A stretch of DNA of 64,000 bases. It comes from Synergistaceae bacterium UBA6101. Lineage in GTDB: Bacteria > Synergistota > Synergistia > Synergistales > Synergistaceae. Position 1 is the first letter of the stretch, and each line of letters begins with the position of its first letter. A program made the position numbers and the translations under genes. The notes below the pieces were generated by a model. It worked only from the letters and a program-made list of their open reading frames with translations, was not told the origin of the DNA and did not search any database. The stretch is taken from NCBI GenBank assembly GCA_002428495.1, contig DIWR01000018.1, forward strand, positions 66,145-130,144. Reading direction: 5' to 3'. Positions 52,755-61,721 of this stretch are shown here, piece by piece.

Positions 52755-55004
52755 ATGGGATACAAAGCACCGCAGCACTCCGGTGACGATAAGGAAACAA
52801 AAGAACTTACCGGTCAGATCGAACGCATAACATACAGTGATGCGGAGAGCGGCTATGCTGTTCTCCGCATAGCTGTGAAGGGTTATCCTGACCTCGTTAC
52901 CGCTGTGGGTACTATAGCATCTCCTGCAGTAGGGGAAGTTCTGAGCATGAGGGGCATCTGGACAGACCACCCCAAATTTGGATCGCAGTTCAAAATAGTG
53001 GAGTACAGATCATTTGCACCTTCCTCTATCCAGGGGATAGAGAAGTATCTTGGCTCAGGTCTGATTAAAGGGATAGGACCTTCGATAGCCGAAAAGATAG
53101 TTTCTCTCTTTGGGGCTGAGGCTTTTAAGATACTGGACACCAAACCTGAAAAGCTGCTTGAAATTGAGGGTATAGGAGAGAAGAAGGCAGCGGCAATACA
53201 CGAGGCATGGCTTGAACAGAGAGAGATGCGAGGAGTCATGCTCTTCCTTCAGAGCTATGGCATCGGCACGGGCTACGCACTTAGAGTCTTCAGGCACTAT
53301 GGAAGCGCCTCGGTCCAGGTTCTTCAGGAAAATCCATACAGGCTTGCTGTCGATATTTTCGGCATAGGCTTCGTAACTGCCGATAAGATCGCCTGCAGCA
53401 TGGGGTTCAGTAAAGAATCTCCTCTCCGTATAAGAGCAGGAGTACTTCACGTCATGAATGAACTCACCAGGGACGGGCATGTCTTTGTGCCGATAGAGGG
53501 GCTTACGGCATCAGCAGCGGATATCCTCTCCGTGTCTCCCGAGCTGGTCGAAAAAGGCATAGAAGATTGCAGGCTCAATCAGGAACTTATCATCGAATGG
53601 TATACAGATATGGAAGGGAAAGATGACTGTGCCGTCTATCTTCCTCCCTTCCATTACGCTGAGGTCCATTCCGCGAAGAATCTGTGCAGGATACTTACAT
53701 CTCCTTTCAACGGGCACTATGCTGCTTCTGAAGTAGTAATACCTTGGGTCCAGCAGGAGCTTGGCATCAGCTTTGCAGGACAGCAGACCGAGGCGCTGAA
53801 GACAGCTCTGAGCTCACAGGTCATGGTCATCACAGGCGGTCCGGGGACCGGCAAAACCACCCTGATAAAGGCGATAATCAAGATCAGGTCTGCAAGGGGT
53901 TTTCGCATAATGCTTGCTGCCCCTACAGGCAGAGCGGCCAAAAGGATGACCGAGGCGACAGGGCATGAGGCAAAAACGATCCATCGGATGCTTGAGTACA
54001 CAGGAAGTTCAATGGCCGGCGGAGACTTCATGAAAAACGAGACGAACACTCTTGACTGCGACCTGTTGGTAGTGGATGAAGCTTCAATGATAGACCAGAT
54101 ACTGTTCCACCATCTCTTGAAAGCCATTCCGAAGGACGCATCTGTTGTTTTTGTCGGGGACGTAGACCAGCTTCCGTCAGTGGGACCCGGGAATGTCCTT
54201 AAAGACATAATCGACTCCGGCGTGTGCCCTGTTGTCCATCTCAAAGAAATATTCAGGCAGGGCAAAGAGAGCATGATAGTTGTCAATGCACACAAGATCA
54301 ACAGTGGAGAGATGCCATGCTTTGATGATAAAGGCGATGGCAATTCTCCCTGTGATTTTTATTTTATTGAGCAAAACGATCCTGATAAAGCTCTTGAAAT
54401 AATAAAAGAACTTGTGACCCTGAGGATCCCACAGAAGTTCGGTTTTGATCCGGTAAAGGATATCCAGGTCCTTACCCCTATGCACAGGGGATCTGTCGGG
54501 ACCACACGGCTAAACTCAGAATTGAGGGAGGCACTTAATATCCGACATGGATCAAAGGTCCAGAGGATGGGCAGGATCGTTCAGGAAGGCGACAAGGTCA
54601 TGCAGATACGCAACAACTACGAAAAGGATGTTTATAACGGTGATATTGGGACAGTTCTGAGGATAGACGGCGAAGAGAGCAAAGTAATAGTCGAAATGGA
54701 CAGCGGCCGAGTCTCATATGATTTTTCTGAGTTGGATGAGCTCATCCATGCCTATGCTGTTTCGATCCATAAATCACAGGGATCAGAGTATCCCGCAGTA
54801 GTCATACCAATAACGACACAGCATTATATGATGCTGCAGAGAAACCTTCTCTACACAGGCATTACAAGAGGTAAAAAGCTGGTCGTGCTTGTAGGAACAA
54901 AAAAAGCTGTTGCAATAGCGGTTAAGAACGACAAGACACGCAAAAGGTACACCAGGCTTGCGGGCAGACTTAAAGAATGTCTTAAAGGCAGAGCAACGAT
55001 TTAG
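52755..55004 (+). CDS. recD2: RecD2-type DNA helicase
   Basis: A 749-residue SF1B helicase of the RecD2 (YrrC) type, used in replication-fork maintenance in bacteria lacking RecBCD. N-terminal OB and helix-hairpin-helix region ('GIGPSIAEKIVSLFG', 'IEGIGEKKAAAI'), Walker A 'ITGGPGTGKTTLIKA' near residue 360, 'LAAPTGRAAKRM', 'VVDEASMID', 'VGDVDQLPSVGPG' and motif VI region 'IHKSQGSEYPAVVIP', 'YTGITRGKKLVVLVG'. It follows the CyuA-like gene by 5 bp and ends with a strong terminator. Confidence 0.95.
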   Translation: MGYKAPQHSGDDKETKELTGQIERITYSDAESGYAVLRIAVKGYPDLVTAVGTIASPAVGEVLSMRGIWTDHPKFGSQFKIVEYRSFAPSSIQGIEKYLGSGLIKGIGPSIAEKIVSLFGAEAFKILDTKPEKLLEIEGIGEKKAAAIHEAWLEQREMRGVMLFLQSYGIGTGYALRVFRHYGSASVQVLQENPYRLAVDIFGIGFVTADKIACSMGFSKESPLRIRAGVLHVMNELTRDGHVFVPIEGLTASAADILSVSPELVEKGIEDCRLNQELIIEWYTDMEGKDDCAVYLPPFHYAEVHSAKNLCRILTSPFNGHYAASEVVIPWVQQELGISFAGQQTEALKTALSSQVMVITGGPGTGKTTLIKAIIKIRSARGFRIMLAAPTGRAAKRMTEATGHEAKTIHRMLEYTGSSMAGGDFMKNETNTLDCDLLVVDEASMIDQILFHHLLKAIPKDASVVFVGDVDQLPSVGPGNVLKDIIDSGVCPVVHLKEIFRQGKESMIVVNAHKINSGEMPCFDDKGDGNSPCDFYFIEQNDPDKALEIIKELVTLRIPQKFGFDPVKDIQVLTPMHRGSVGTTRLNSELREALNIRHGSKVQRMGRIVQEGDKVMQIRNNYEKDVYNGDIGTVLRIDGEESKVIVEMDSGRVSYDFSELDELIHAYAVSIHKSQGSEYPAVVIPITTQHYMMLQRNLLYTGITRGKKLVVLVGTKKAVAIAVKNDKTRKRYTRLAGRLKECLKGRATI

Positions 55005-55027
55005 TTCTGCCTGTGGATATGTAAACT

Positions 55028-55072
55028 GAAATCAACAGAGCCGGCCTCTGAAGAGCCGGCTCTGTTGATTTC
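55028..55072. terminator. Bidirectional terminator between recD2 and the ABC transporter
   Basis: GAAATCAACAGAGCCGGC and its exact complement GCCGGCTCTGTTGATTTC form an 18-bp stem with a 9-base loop between convergent genes. Confidence 0.92.
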
Positions 55073-55089
55073 TCTAAAAAGTTGTTGGA

Positions 55090-56646
55090 TCAGATATAGC
55101 GTGTTGATGAGCGGTATATATTTTCCCTGTGACCGTATTTACCGTCCTTATCGACAGCCGCCAGCCTTTTTTCAGTATAGCGGGCGAATCTTACAAAAGG
55201 CAGTCCCAGCAGCAGATAGATAATGGCAACTATTATGCCGGGCCCAAAGTAGTCATAGTAAGTTGCTGATATCTGTCCGTAGGCCTTTGTAAGGTCTACC
55301 ATCGTTATTATCGACACGAGCGATGAATCTTTGAGGAGCGAGATGAAGTCGTTCGTTATCGGTGGGATAACTACACGGACGGCCTGTGGAAGGATGACCT
55401 CCCTCATTGCCTGCCATCTTGTCATACCCAGAGCAAGAGCGGATTCCCATTGTGTCCTTGGGATCGCGAACAGTCCTGAGCGGTAAATTTCAGCTTCATA
55501 TGCCGCATAGTTCAGCCCAAGGCCAATGGCGCCTGCCCAGAAGGGGGAGAACTTGACCCCAATGCTCGGGAGTCCGTAGAAAATGAAGAAGAGCTGGATC
55601 AATACAGGTGTCCCCCTGACTACCTCAATATAGAGAGTGGCGATCGAGGCTACCCATTTGGGGGCGAAGACCCTGGTAATGGCCAGGGTGAGCCCAAGTG
55701 TGATCGCAAGGATCATAGCAGTGATCGAGACCTGCATAGTCACGATCGCAGCACGGCCGAAAGCTGGCAGGGCATCTTTATACCTGTCGAGGCGTTTCGC
55801 GAATGTAAGGTGTGGCCTGTGCGCCTCAGCCCATTCGTTGTACCTTGAAGCCTCTATCTTCGACGGGCTGTAGTCATTAAATTCCGCAGCCATTGTCGGT
55901 GTCCATAAGTTCCATCTGTCGTATATCTCACGGAGCTTGCCCGAATCGCGCAGTGCGACAATGGCCTTGTTAACTTCCGTCAGCAGCTCCTTGTCTTCCT
56001 TCCTGATAGCTATTGCATATTCAAGTTCCCCGACCTCAGGGCCGACAAACTTGATCTCCGGGTTGAAGCCTGCCGAATAGAGAGCTATCGGATGGTCGAA
56101 GAAGGCGGCATCGAGCCTTCCGTTCGCGAGGTCTTCGTAAGTGTTAGCCTCGACGTTGTAAGTCCTTATGTCGATATCTCCGACCTCTTCAAGGAGTTCC
56201 TGCGCAAAACTTTCTTTTAGAGTCCCGACTTTTTTGCCTTTGCAGTCCTCAAGAGTCTTAATGGAATTGTCGTTTTTACGTACGGCAAGCTGAAGGTACG
56301 TTTTGTAATAAGGAATGGAAAAATTGACTACATCTTTGTGTTCTGGAGTCACTTCCAGGCCGTTGATGGAAATATCGTAAAGCTTTCTGTTGAGACCGGG
56401 TATTAAGTTTTCCCAGGCATTGTTAACATAGACCGGCTTACGCCCCATCTGCTCAGCAAGTGCTTCAACTATGTCGACTTCGAAACCTATCAGCTCGTCT
56501 GTATTTTGGGGATTTGGGAACATGTATGGGAAGCCGCCTTCGGAGTCTCCTCCCCAGGTAAGCTCCTTCATTTCTTCAGCCTGAAGTGCGCAGGCAGAAG
56601 ATACTATCAGCATGATTATCGCTAAGAACAGTCCTAATTTTTTCAT
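55090..56646 (-). CDS. Polar amino acid ABC transporter, binding protein fused to permease
   Basis: A 518-residue fusion. After a signal peptide (about 1-24) comes a family 3 amino acid binding domain (about 28-265: 'GFEVDIVEALAEQMG', 'SINGLEVTPEHK', 'VGTLKESFAQELL', 'NGRLDAAFFDHP', 'YAIAIRKEDKELL'), then a linker and a HisM/GlnP-type permease (about 305-500: 'ITRVFAPKWVASIATLYIEVVRGTPVLIQLFFIFYG' in parts, 'YEAEIYRSG', 'ALGMTRWQAMREVILPQA'). Such fusions, as in GlnP, tether the receptor to the membrane. The ATPase gene lies 2 bp upstream. Glutamine/glutamate-like amino acids are typical substrates. Confidence 0.93.
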   Translation of the reverse strand: MKKLGLFLAIIMLIVSSACALQAEEMKELTWGGDSEGGFPYMFPNPQNTDELIGFEVDIVEALAEQMGRKPVYVNNAWENLIPGLNRKLYDISINGLEVTPEHKDVVNFSIPYYKTYLQLAVRKNDNSIKTLEDCKGKKVGTLKESFAQELLEEVGDIDIRTYNVEANTYEDLANGRLDAAFFDHPIALYSAGFNPEIKFVGPEVGELEYAIAIRKEDKELLTEVNKAIVALRDSGKLREIYDRWNLWTPTMAAEFNDYSPSKIEASRYNEWAEAHRPHLTFAKRLDRYKDALPAFGRAAIVTMQVSITAMILAITLGLTLAITRVFAPKWVASIATLYIEVVRGTPVLIQLFFIFYGLPSIGVKFSPFWAGAIGLGLNYAAYEAEIYRSGLFAIPRTQWESALALGMTRWQAMREVILPQAVRVVIPPITNDFISLLKDSSLVSIITMVDLTKAYGQISATYYDYFGPGIIVAIIYLLLGLPFVRFARYTEKRLAAVDKDGKYGHRENIYRSSTRYI

Positions 56647-56648
56647 TT

Positions 56649-57434
56649 CTATGCTACCCCCGTGTTGACGAAGTGGCGGAGGAAAGCTTTTGTCCGTTCG
56701 CTTTTTGGAGTCGTGAACAGTATGTCCCCGTCGTCGTACTCAACTATCTCGCCATTGTCCATAAATATTATGTAGTCAGAAGCGTCTCTTGCGAATTTCA
56801 TTTCATGGGTAACTATTATCTGAGTCATCCCTTCTGCATCAAGATCTTTCATGACCTGGAGGACTTCTCCTACAAGCTCGGGATCCAGGGCAGATGTCGG
56901 TTCATCGTAGAGCATGACCCTGGGGTTCATAGCCAGCGCCCTTGCGATAGCGGCCCTCTGACCTTGTCCGCCTGAGAGGGTTGATGGATATTTGGAGGCG
57001 AATCCCTTGAGTCCGACCTTGTCCAGAAGCTTCATTGCCAATTCATATGCTTCGTCTTTGCCCTGTTTTTTTACGACCATGGGAGCGAGCATAATATTCT
57101 CAATTATTGTTTTGTGCGGGAACAGGTTGTAACTTTGGAAGACCATACCAACTTCGCTCCTTATCTCGTGAGCGATATCAAGCATTTTTTCATCAGGCAC
57201 CTGTCCGGGCCTGCGTGATACGGTCACGCCTGCGATAGAGATAGAGCCTGAGTCGAGGAGTTCAAGGCAGTTGAGACAACGAAGGAAGGTCGACTTTCCG
57301 CATCCGGAAGGACCTATTATCGATGCCAGGTCGCCCTCACGAATGGTGAAGCTGACATTTTTCAGCACTTCACCATCCTCAAAGCCCTTACAAAGATTTT
57401 CTACTACAATGAGTGGTTTGTTTTCTATATTCAC
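56649..57434 (-). CDS. Polar amino acid ABC transporter, ATP-binding protein
   Basis: A 261-residue ATPase of the GlnQ/HisP type: Walker A 'IGPSGCGKSTFLRCLN', Q-loop 'VFQSYNLFPHKT', signature 'LSGGQGQRAAIARALA', Walker B 'VMLYDEPTSALDPELVG' and H-loop 'IVTHEMKFARD'. The start is GTG 57434 with AAGGGGG upstream. It pairs with the fused binding protein/permease gene downstream. Confidence 0.95.
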   Translation of the reverse strand: MNIENKPLIVVENLCKGFEDGEVLKNVSFTIREGDLASIIGPSGCGKSTFLRCLNCLELLDSGSISIAGVTVSRRPGQVPDEKMLDIAHEIRSEVGMVFQSYNLFPHKTIIENIMLAPMVVKKQGKDEAYELAMKLLDKVGLKGFASKYPSTLSGGQGQRAAIARALAMNPRVMLYDEPTSALDPELVGEVLQVMKDLDAEGMTQIIVTHEMKFARDASDYIIFMDNGEIVEYDDGDILFTTPKSERTKAFLRHFVNTGVA

Positions 57435-57778
57435 AATTTATGCCCCCTTAAAGAATTGTCTTAATGTTTTTTTCCGGGGTCATATTCGAAGTTGTTTGCC
57501 ATATATAGGAGAGGCAGTGGAAAAGACTACTGCGCTGCTTTGCTGTGCGGATAAGTTATAAAAGGAGGATCTTACCAAGGGTCTGCTGAAAGCGATCACG
57601 TGTCTGTTACACCAGACACCAGTGTTTTTTTTCAATTTTTGTCTCACGTCCCTTCCGTGTAGTGGCATAAGAAAACACAGTTCAGTTTAAGGGTTATTGA
57701 CCATTAACGCAATCATCAGGAGAAAAGTTTCAGTAAAAGAAATCACATATGTTACGCTTGTCTGATGAGAAGATGTTT
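57435..57778. other. 344-bp intergenic region with a hairpin and T-run on the plus strand
   Basis: I support no gene here. On the plus strand GTGTCTG (57600-57606) pairs with CAGACAC (57613-57619), extended by CAC/GTG outside, followed by eight T (57625-57632): a terminator-like element pointing away from the ABC genes, with an AAAAGGAGG purine run at 57561-57569 before it but no clear ORF. On the minus strand, TTGCGT and TAAACT with a 17-base spacer around 57675-57705 could be the ABC promoter, making a long leader that includes the same hairpin. No known riboswitch was recognised. Confidence 0.5.
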
Positions 57779-58009
57779 TCAGTCCTGATAACCCAGTTCA
57801 TTTCTTGTTTTCTCAATGTTTTCCCGGGTCTCCTTTATCCAACGCTCAAGTGTTTCGTGTTTGATCTTTTTTGATTTTGGGTCATTCAGCAGTGTTTCCA
57901 GTTTTTTTTCCTGGATCCTGAGCCACTCGATCTTTGATTCTCTGTGTTGGATGTCGGAGATAAGGTTTCCCCGTTCACCGTCATCTTCTTTTACAAACGC
58001 ACGGCTCAT
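57779..58009 (-). CDS. Small charged coiled-coil protein of unknown function
   Basis: A protein of 76 residues from ATG 58009 (80 from 58021). It is highly charged, has no cysteine, and most of it (about residues 18-70) has heptad-like helix pattern: 'ESKIEWLRIQEKKLETLL', 'KHETLERWIKETRENIEK'. I do not recognise the family. AAAGGAG lies two bases before the ATG at 58021 and about 13 before that at 58009, so the start is uncertain. Confidence 0.65.
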   Translation of the reverse strand: MSRAFVKEDDGERGNLISDIQHRESKIEWLRIQEKKLETLLNDPKSKKIKHETLERWIKETRENIEKTRNELGYQD

Positions 58010-58064
58010 AGATATACTCATCTCCTTTATTAATTGTTTATATGGATCATATCAGGGCTCTGGT

Positions 58065-58283
58065 CTACATGTGGTTTGAAGAATGGTTGTTTGTCCCATG
58101 TATGGATATCTGCCATGTTTTAACCGGGTCCTGTCCATTATAAAGAGTCAGCCTGAGCTGTTCTTTATTAATCCCGATCCGGTTTTCTCCCATTTTTGGC
58201 TGCCATGTCTGGGAAGCACTGCTTTTGTCCGCATAAACCATAAATATCAAAATGATCATAATAAGAGCGAGGAACTTTTTCAT
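58065..58283 (-). CDS. Small exported protein, possibly a truncated L,D-transpeptidase-like gene
   Basis: A 72-residue protein with a clear signal peptide ('MKKFLALIMIILIFMVYA') and a short mature part, 'GINKEQLRLTLYNGQDPV' followed by 'KTWQISIHGTNNHSS'. The mature part resembles the first strands of YkuD (L,D-transpeptidase) domains, where a strand of the type 'vn..eq.L.ly.ng..v.t..is.G' starts the fold, but the catalytic His and Cys regions are missing. It may be a remnant. ATG 58283 has AGGGAG upstream. The similarity is weak. Confidence 0.5.
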   Translation of the reverse strand: MKKFLALIMIILIFMVYADKSSASQTWQPKMGENRIGINKEQLRLTLYNGQDPVKTWQISIHGTNNHSSNHM

Positions 58284-58423
58284 AAAGACACTCCCTGATA
58301 AATGATGCAACGTTAATTATAACAAACATTGAGAAATTTACTACTTGTAAGGTTTACGCATAATGAAGTATCATAGCGGTTTGAACAGAATGAAAACAAA
58401 TCTTTTATCAGGAGGCGGCTGTT

Positions 58424-59674
58424 GTGGATATCATCAGGGCACCGCGCGGAACGAGAGACATCCTTGGGGACGAATCATGGAAATGGGCTTTTGTAACAGG
58501 CATTTGCCGTGATGTGGCGGATGATTATGGTTATAAGGAGATCCATCTCCCTATATTTGAACATACAGAGCTTTTTTGCAGAGGCGTTGGGGAAACGACC
58601 GATGTTGTAGAAAAAGAGATGTACACTTTTGAGGACAAGGGCGGAAGAAGTATAACATTAAGGCCGGAGCTTACAGCCTCTATGGTCCGCTCTTATCTGG
58701 AAAATGAAATGTATAAAGGTGCACAGCCCGCTAAACTCTGGTCGATCGGACCCATGTTCCGTTATGAAAGGCCGCAGAAGGGCCGTTACAGGCAGTTTGT
58801 ACAGCTTGATATAGAGGCTCTCGGAGCACAGGATGCATATGTTGATCTTGAGGTGATAGATTTTTCAATGGAACTCTATCGCCGACTTGGCCTTTCGAAC
58901 CTTCAGGTCGTGCTTAACTCTGTAGGCTGTCCCAAGTGCCGTCCTGTTTACAGGAAGGCACTGCAGGAATTCTTGAAAACCAGATTCGACGAACTCTGTG
59001 ACACATGCAAGAGCCGTTACGACAGGAACCCTCTCAGGATCCTTGACTGCAAAAGCCCAATATGCAAGGAGATAACGGAAACCGCTCCCGAAGTGATGGA
59101 GCACCTTTGCGGCGAATGCAAAGAACATTTCGAACAGCTGAAGAACGGCCTTGACCGGATCGGGGCAGTTGTGAAAATAGACAACAGGCTGGTCAGAGGA
59201 CTAGATTACTATACTAAAACGGCATATGAGATCCTTTCCGGAGACCTCGGTTCACAGAACGCAGTCTGCGGCGGAGGAAGATATGACAATCTTTCAGAGG
59301 CTATCGGCGGGCCGCATGTTCCGGGTGTAGGGTTTGCATCGGGCATAGAGAGAGTCGTACTTACAATGGAAGCGCAGGGCTGCAGCTTTGGAAAAGAGCC
59401 TTCCAACAAGGTATATGTCGTGGCTGTGGAGCCTGAGGTCAGGATGGAGATCATGAATCTTGTCCGTACGCTCAGGCAAAACCGCATCTCTGCCGACATG
59501 GACTACATGGGACGCAGTATGAAGAGCCAGATGAAGTCGGCAGGCAACTTTGCCGAATATGCATGCATAATCGGCCGCGAAGAGCTCGACAAAAACATCA
59601 TTACGTTTAAAGACCTCAAAGAGGGGACTCAGGAAGAACTAAGTCTCGAGTCGATCATCAACAAACTAAAATAA
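58424..59674 (+). CDS. hisS: Histidyl-tRNA synthetase
   Basis: A 416-residue class II synthetase. 'APRGTRDILGDE' at the N terminus, motif 1 region 'EIHLPIFEHTELF', 'TLRPELTASMVR', motif 2 'FRYERPQKGRYRQF', 'NRLVRGLDYYTKTAYE' (histidine A loop), 'CGGGRYDNL' and motif 3 'GVGFASGIERV', followed by the anticodon-binding domain. GTG 58424 has AGGAGG upstream. Two CxxC pairs occur in the insertion domain (about residues 165-230: 'CPKC', 'CDTC'). Confidence 0.96.
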   Translation: MDIIRAPRGTRDILGDESWKWAFVTGICRDVADDYGYKEIHLPIFEHTELFCRGVGETTDVVEKEMYTFEDKGGRSITLRPELTASMVRSYLENEMYKGAQPAKLWSIGPMFRYERPQKGRYRQFVQLDIEALGAQDAYVDLEVIDFSMELYRRLGLSNLQVVLNSVGCPKCRPVYRKALQEFLKTRFDELCDTCKSRYDRNPLRILDCKSPICKEITETAPEVMEHLCGECKEHFEQLKNGLDRIGAVVKIDNRLVRGLDYYTKTAYEILSGDLGSQNAVCGGGRYDNLSEAIGGPHVPGVGFASGIERVVLTMEAQGCSFGKEPSNKVYVVAVEPEVRMEIMNLVRTLRQNRISADMDYMGRSMKSQMKSAGNFAEYACIIGREELDKNIITFKDLKEGTQEELSLESIINKLK

Positions 59675-59692
59675 TCTTGAAACGATTCATAT

Positions 59693-59733
59693 GAAACCCC
59701 TTTTGAATTATTAAGAGGTTTCCTTCTTTTTTC
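59693..59733 (+). terminator. Probable terminator after hisS
   Basis: GAAACC-C-CTT pairs with AAG-A-GGTTTC (one mismatch) around an AT-rich loop, followed by CTTCTTTTTT. It may also act as an attenuator before aspS. Confidence 0.65.
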
Positions 59734-59790
59734 ATATATCTTTTGAAAAGAGAGAAATTTTTACAGATCATTTTTGAAAGAGGGATTTTT

Positions 59791-61581
59791 ATGGAAAGAT
59801 ATTATGACTCATCCTGGCAGAGAACTATGTTCTGTGGAGAGCCGAGGCTTGAAGATTCAGGGAAAAAAGCGGTCCTTAACGGATGGCTTCGCTGTCGCCG
59901 CGACCTGGGGGGCATAATTTTTATCGAGCTCTGGGACAAGACCGGGGCAACTCAGGTGGTATTCAACCCCGAACTAAACGCAGAGGCTCATAAGAGGGCA
60001 TCCTCTCTGAGGAATGAATATGTTCTTGCAGTAAAAGGTGTAATGCGCCAGCGCCCTGAAGGGACGGAAAATCCCGAACTTGCAACAGGTTCGGTGGAAC
60101 TTCTGGTTGATGATTTCATGATATTGGCTCCCTCAAAACAGATCCCGTTTGAAATGGACAACGCGGACTCTGTCAATGAAGATCTGCGCCTCAAATACCG
60201 CTACCTTGATCTCAGACGCGAGACTATGCAGAAAAATCTTATGACGAGACACAAAATTACAAGGTTTACCCGTAATTTCTTTGGGGATAACGGTTTCATG
60301 GAGATAGAAACTCCGATGCTCACCAAGTCCACCCCTGAAGGAGCAAGGGACTATCTTGTGCCGAGCCGCGTAAACCCGGGCAAGTTCTACGCTTTGCCGC
60401 AGTCGCCGCAGCTCTTCAAGCAGCTTCTTATGGTAAGCGGCTGTGACAGGTATATGCAGATCGTCAAATGTTTCAGGGACGAGGACCTGAGGGCGGACAG
60501 ACAGCCCGAATTCACACAGATAGACGTCGAGATGAGCTTCATCACAGAAGAAGACATAATGAAAATAACAGAAGACTACCTTGCCGGCCTTTTCTGCGAG
60601 ATCCTTGGGGCGAAGGTAGAGACTCCTTTCTTCCGTCTTACATGGAGAGATGCAATGGATCTCTATGGCAGCGACAAACCCGATTTGAGGATCCCCATGC
60701 GGATGACTGATCTTGGAAAAGTCTTCGCAGGGGGAGAGAACCCCTTTGCTTCGCTGATAGAGAATGGCGGTACTATCAAAGGCCTGAGGCTGCCCGGAGG
60801 TGCGACACTTTCCCGCAAGGAGCTCTCCGATCTGGAAAACAGGGCAAAGACCCTTGGCGCAAAAGGCATGGCGAATTTCCAGATAAAAGGTGGAGAACTT
60901 AAGGGACCGCTTGTAAAATTCCTTGATGAAGACAGGATATCCCTGATTAGGAGCCTTTCGGAAATTCAGGACGGCGATGCCCTCTTTATAATGGCAGATG
61001 AAAACTGGCGCAAGGCGTGTGAAATGCTTGGACAGATCCGCCTTGAACTTGGCAAGGAGAGGGGAATGGTCGAAGGATCATTCAAGTTCCTCTGGGTCAC
61101 TGAATTCCCGCTCTTTGAGTGGGATGCCGAGACGGGAAGATACACTGCAGTGCATCATCCGTTTACAGCGCCGATGAACGAAGATATGGAATACCTTCTT
61201 ACAGAACCCGGCAAGGTACGTTCACGGGCATACGATGTTGTGCTCAATGGCAACGAACTTGGCGGTGGCTCAATAAGGATACACGACCCCGAGATGCAGG
61301 CAAAAGCTTTCAAAGCCCTAAATTTTACGCCGGAAGCTGCCAAAGAACGCTTCGGATTCCTTCTTGAGGGACTGAGTTTCGGAACACCGCCCCATGGAGG
61401 CATTGCGCTCGGGCTTGACAGGCTTGTGATGCTCATACTTGGATGCAGGTCTATCAGGGATGTCATGGCATTTCCGAAGAACCAGAAGGCTCAATGCCCG
61501 ATGACAGACGCCCCAAACGTTGTAGACGAGAAACAACTCGATGAGCTTGCCATAAAAACAGTAGATCCGCTGTTGCTTTAA
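59791..61581 (+). CDS. aspS: Aspartyl-tRNA synthetase
   Basis: A 596-residue bacterial-type AspRS. N-terminal OB fold ('GWLRCRRDLGGIIFIELWDKTG' in parts), motif 1 'FMEIETPMLTKSTPEGARDY' region, 'QSPQLFKQLLM', motif 2 'CFRDEDLRADRQPEFTQID', the GAD insertion (about 290-425) and motif 3 'GIALGLDRLVMLI'. ATG 59791 has GAGGG upstream and matches the family N terminus; an in-frame ATG-like start at 59743 adds 16 residues of poor quality. hisS-aspS order is common. Confidence 0.96.
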   Translation: MERYYDSSWQRTMFCGEPRLEDSGKKAVLNGWLRCRRDLGGIIFIELWDKTGATQVVFNPELNAEAHKRASSLRNEYVLAVKGVMRQRPEGTENPELATGSVELLVDDFMILAPSKQIPFEMDNADSVNEDLRLKYRYLDLRRETMQKNLMTRHKITRFTRNFFGDNGFMEIETPMLTKSTPEGARDYLVPSRVNPGKFYALPQSPQLFKQLLMVSGCDRYMQIVKCFRDEDLRADRQPEFTQIDVEMSFITEEDIMKITEDYLAGLFCEILGAKVETPFFRLTWRDAMDLYGSDKPDLRIPMRMTDLGKVFAGGENPFASLIENGGTIKGLRLPGGATLSRKELSDLENRAKTLGAKGMANFQIKGGELKGPLVKFLDEDRISLIRSLSEIQDGDALFIMADENWRKACEMLGQIRLELGKERGMVEGSFKFLWVTEFPLFEWDAETGRYTAVHHPFTAPMNEDMEYLLTEPGKVRSRAYDVVLNGNELGGGSIRIHDPEMQAKAFKALNFTPEAAKERFGFLLEGLSFGTPPHGGIALGLDRLVMLILGCRSIRDVMAFPKNQKAQCPMTDAPNVVDEKQLDELAIKTVDPLLL

Positions 61582-61607
61582 GCGGTCAGATAACGTATCA
61601 GATCAGT

Positions 61608-61646
61608 AAGGCTCCCGGATGCATGGTCCAGGGAGCCTTTTCTTTT
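61608..61646 (+). terminator. Rho-independent terminator after aspS
   Basis: AAGGCTCCC (61608-61616) pairs with GGGAGCCTT (61631-61639), with an inner GGA/TCC pairing, followed by TTCTTTTT. Confidence 0.9.
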
Positions 61647-61721
61647 TGTGCCGGAGGGGGAAAGAGTACAGTTTAAGGTATAATTAATAAATGAAGAAAA
61701 AATAAACTGGAGGGATGACAA

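Noticed and set aside
57480..57668. 62-codon minus-strand frame upstream of the ABC transporter genes
   Set aside because: No Shine-Dalgarno before its ATG and no recognisable sequence, and it overlaps the hairpin region; not supported as a gene.
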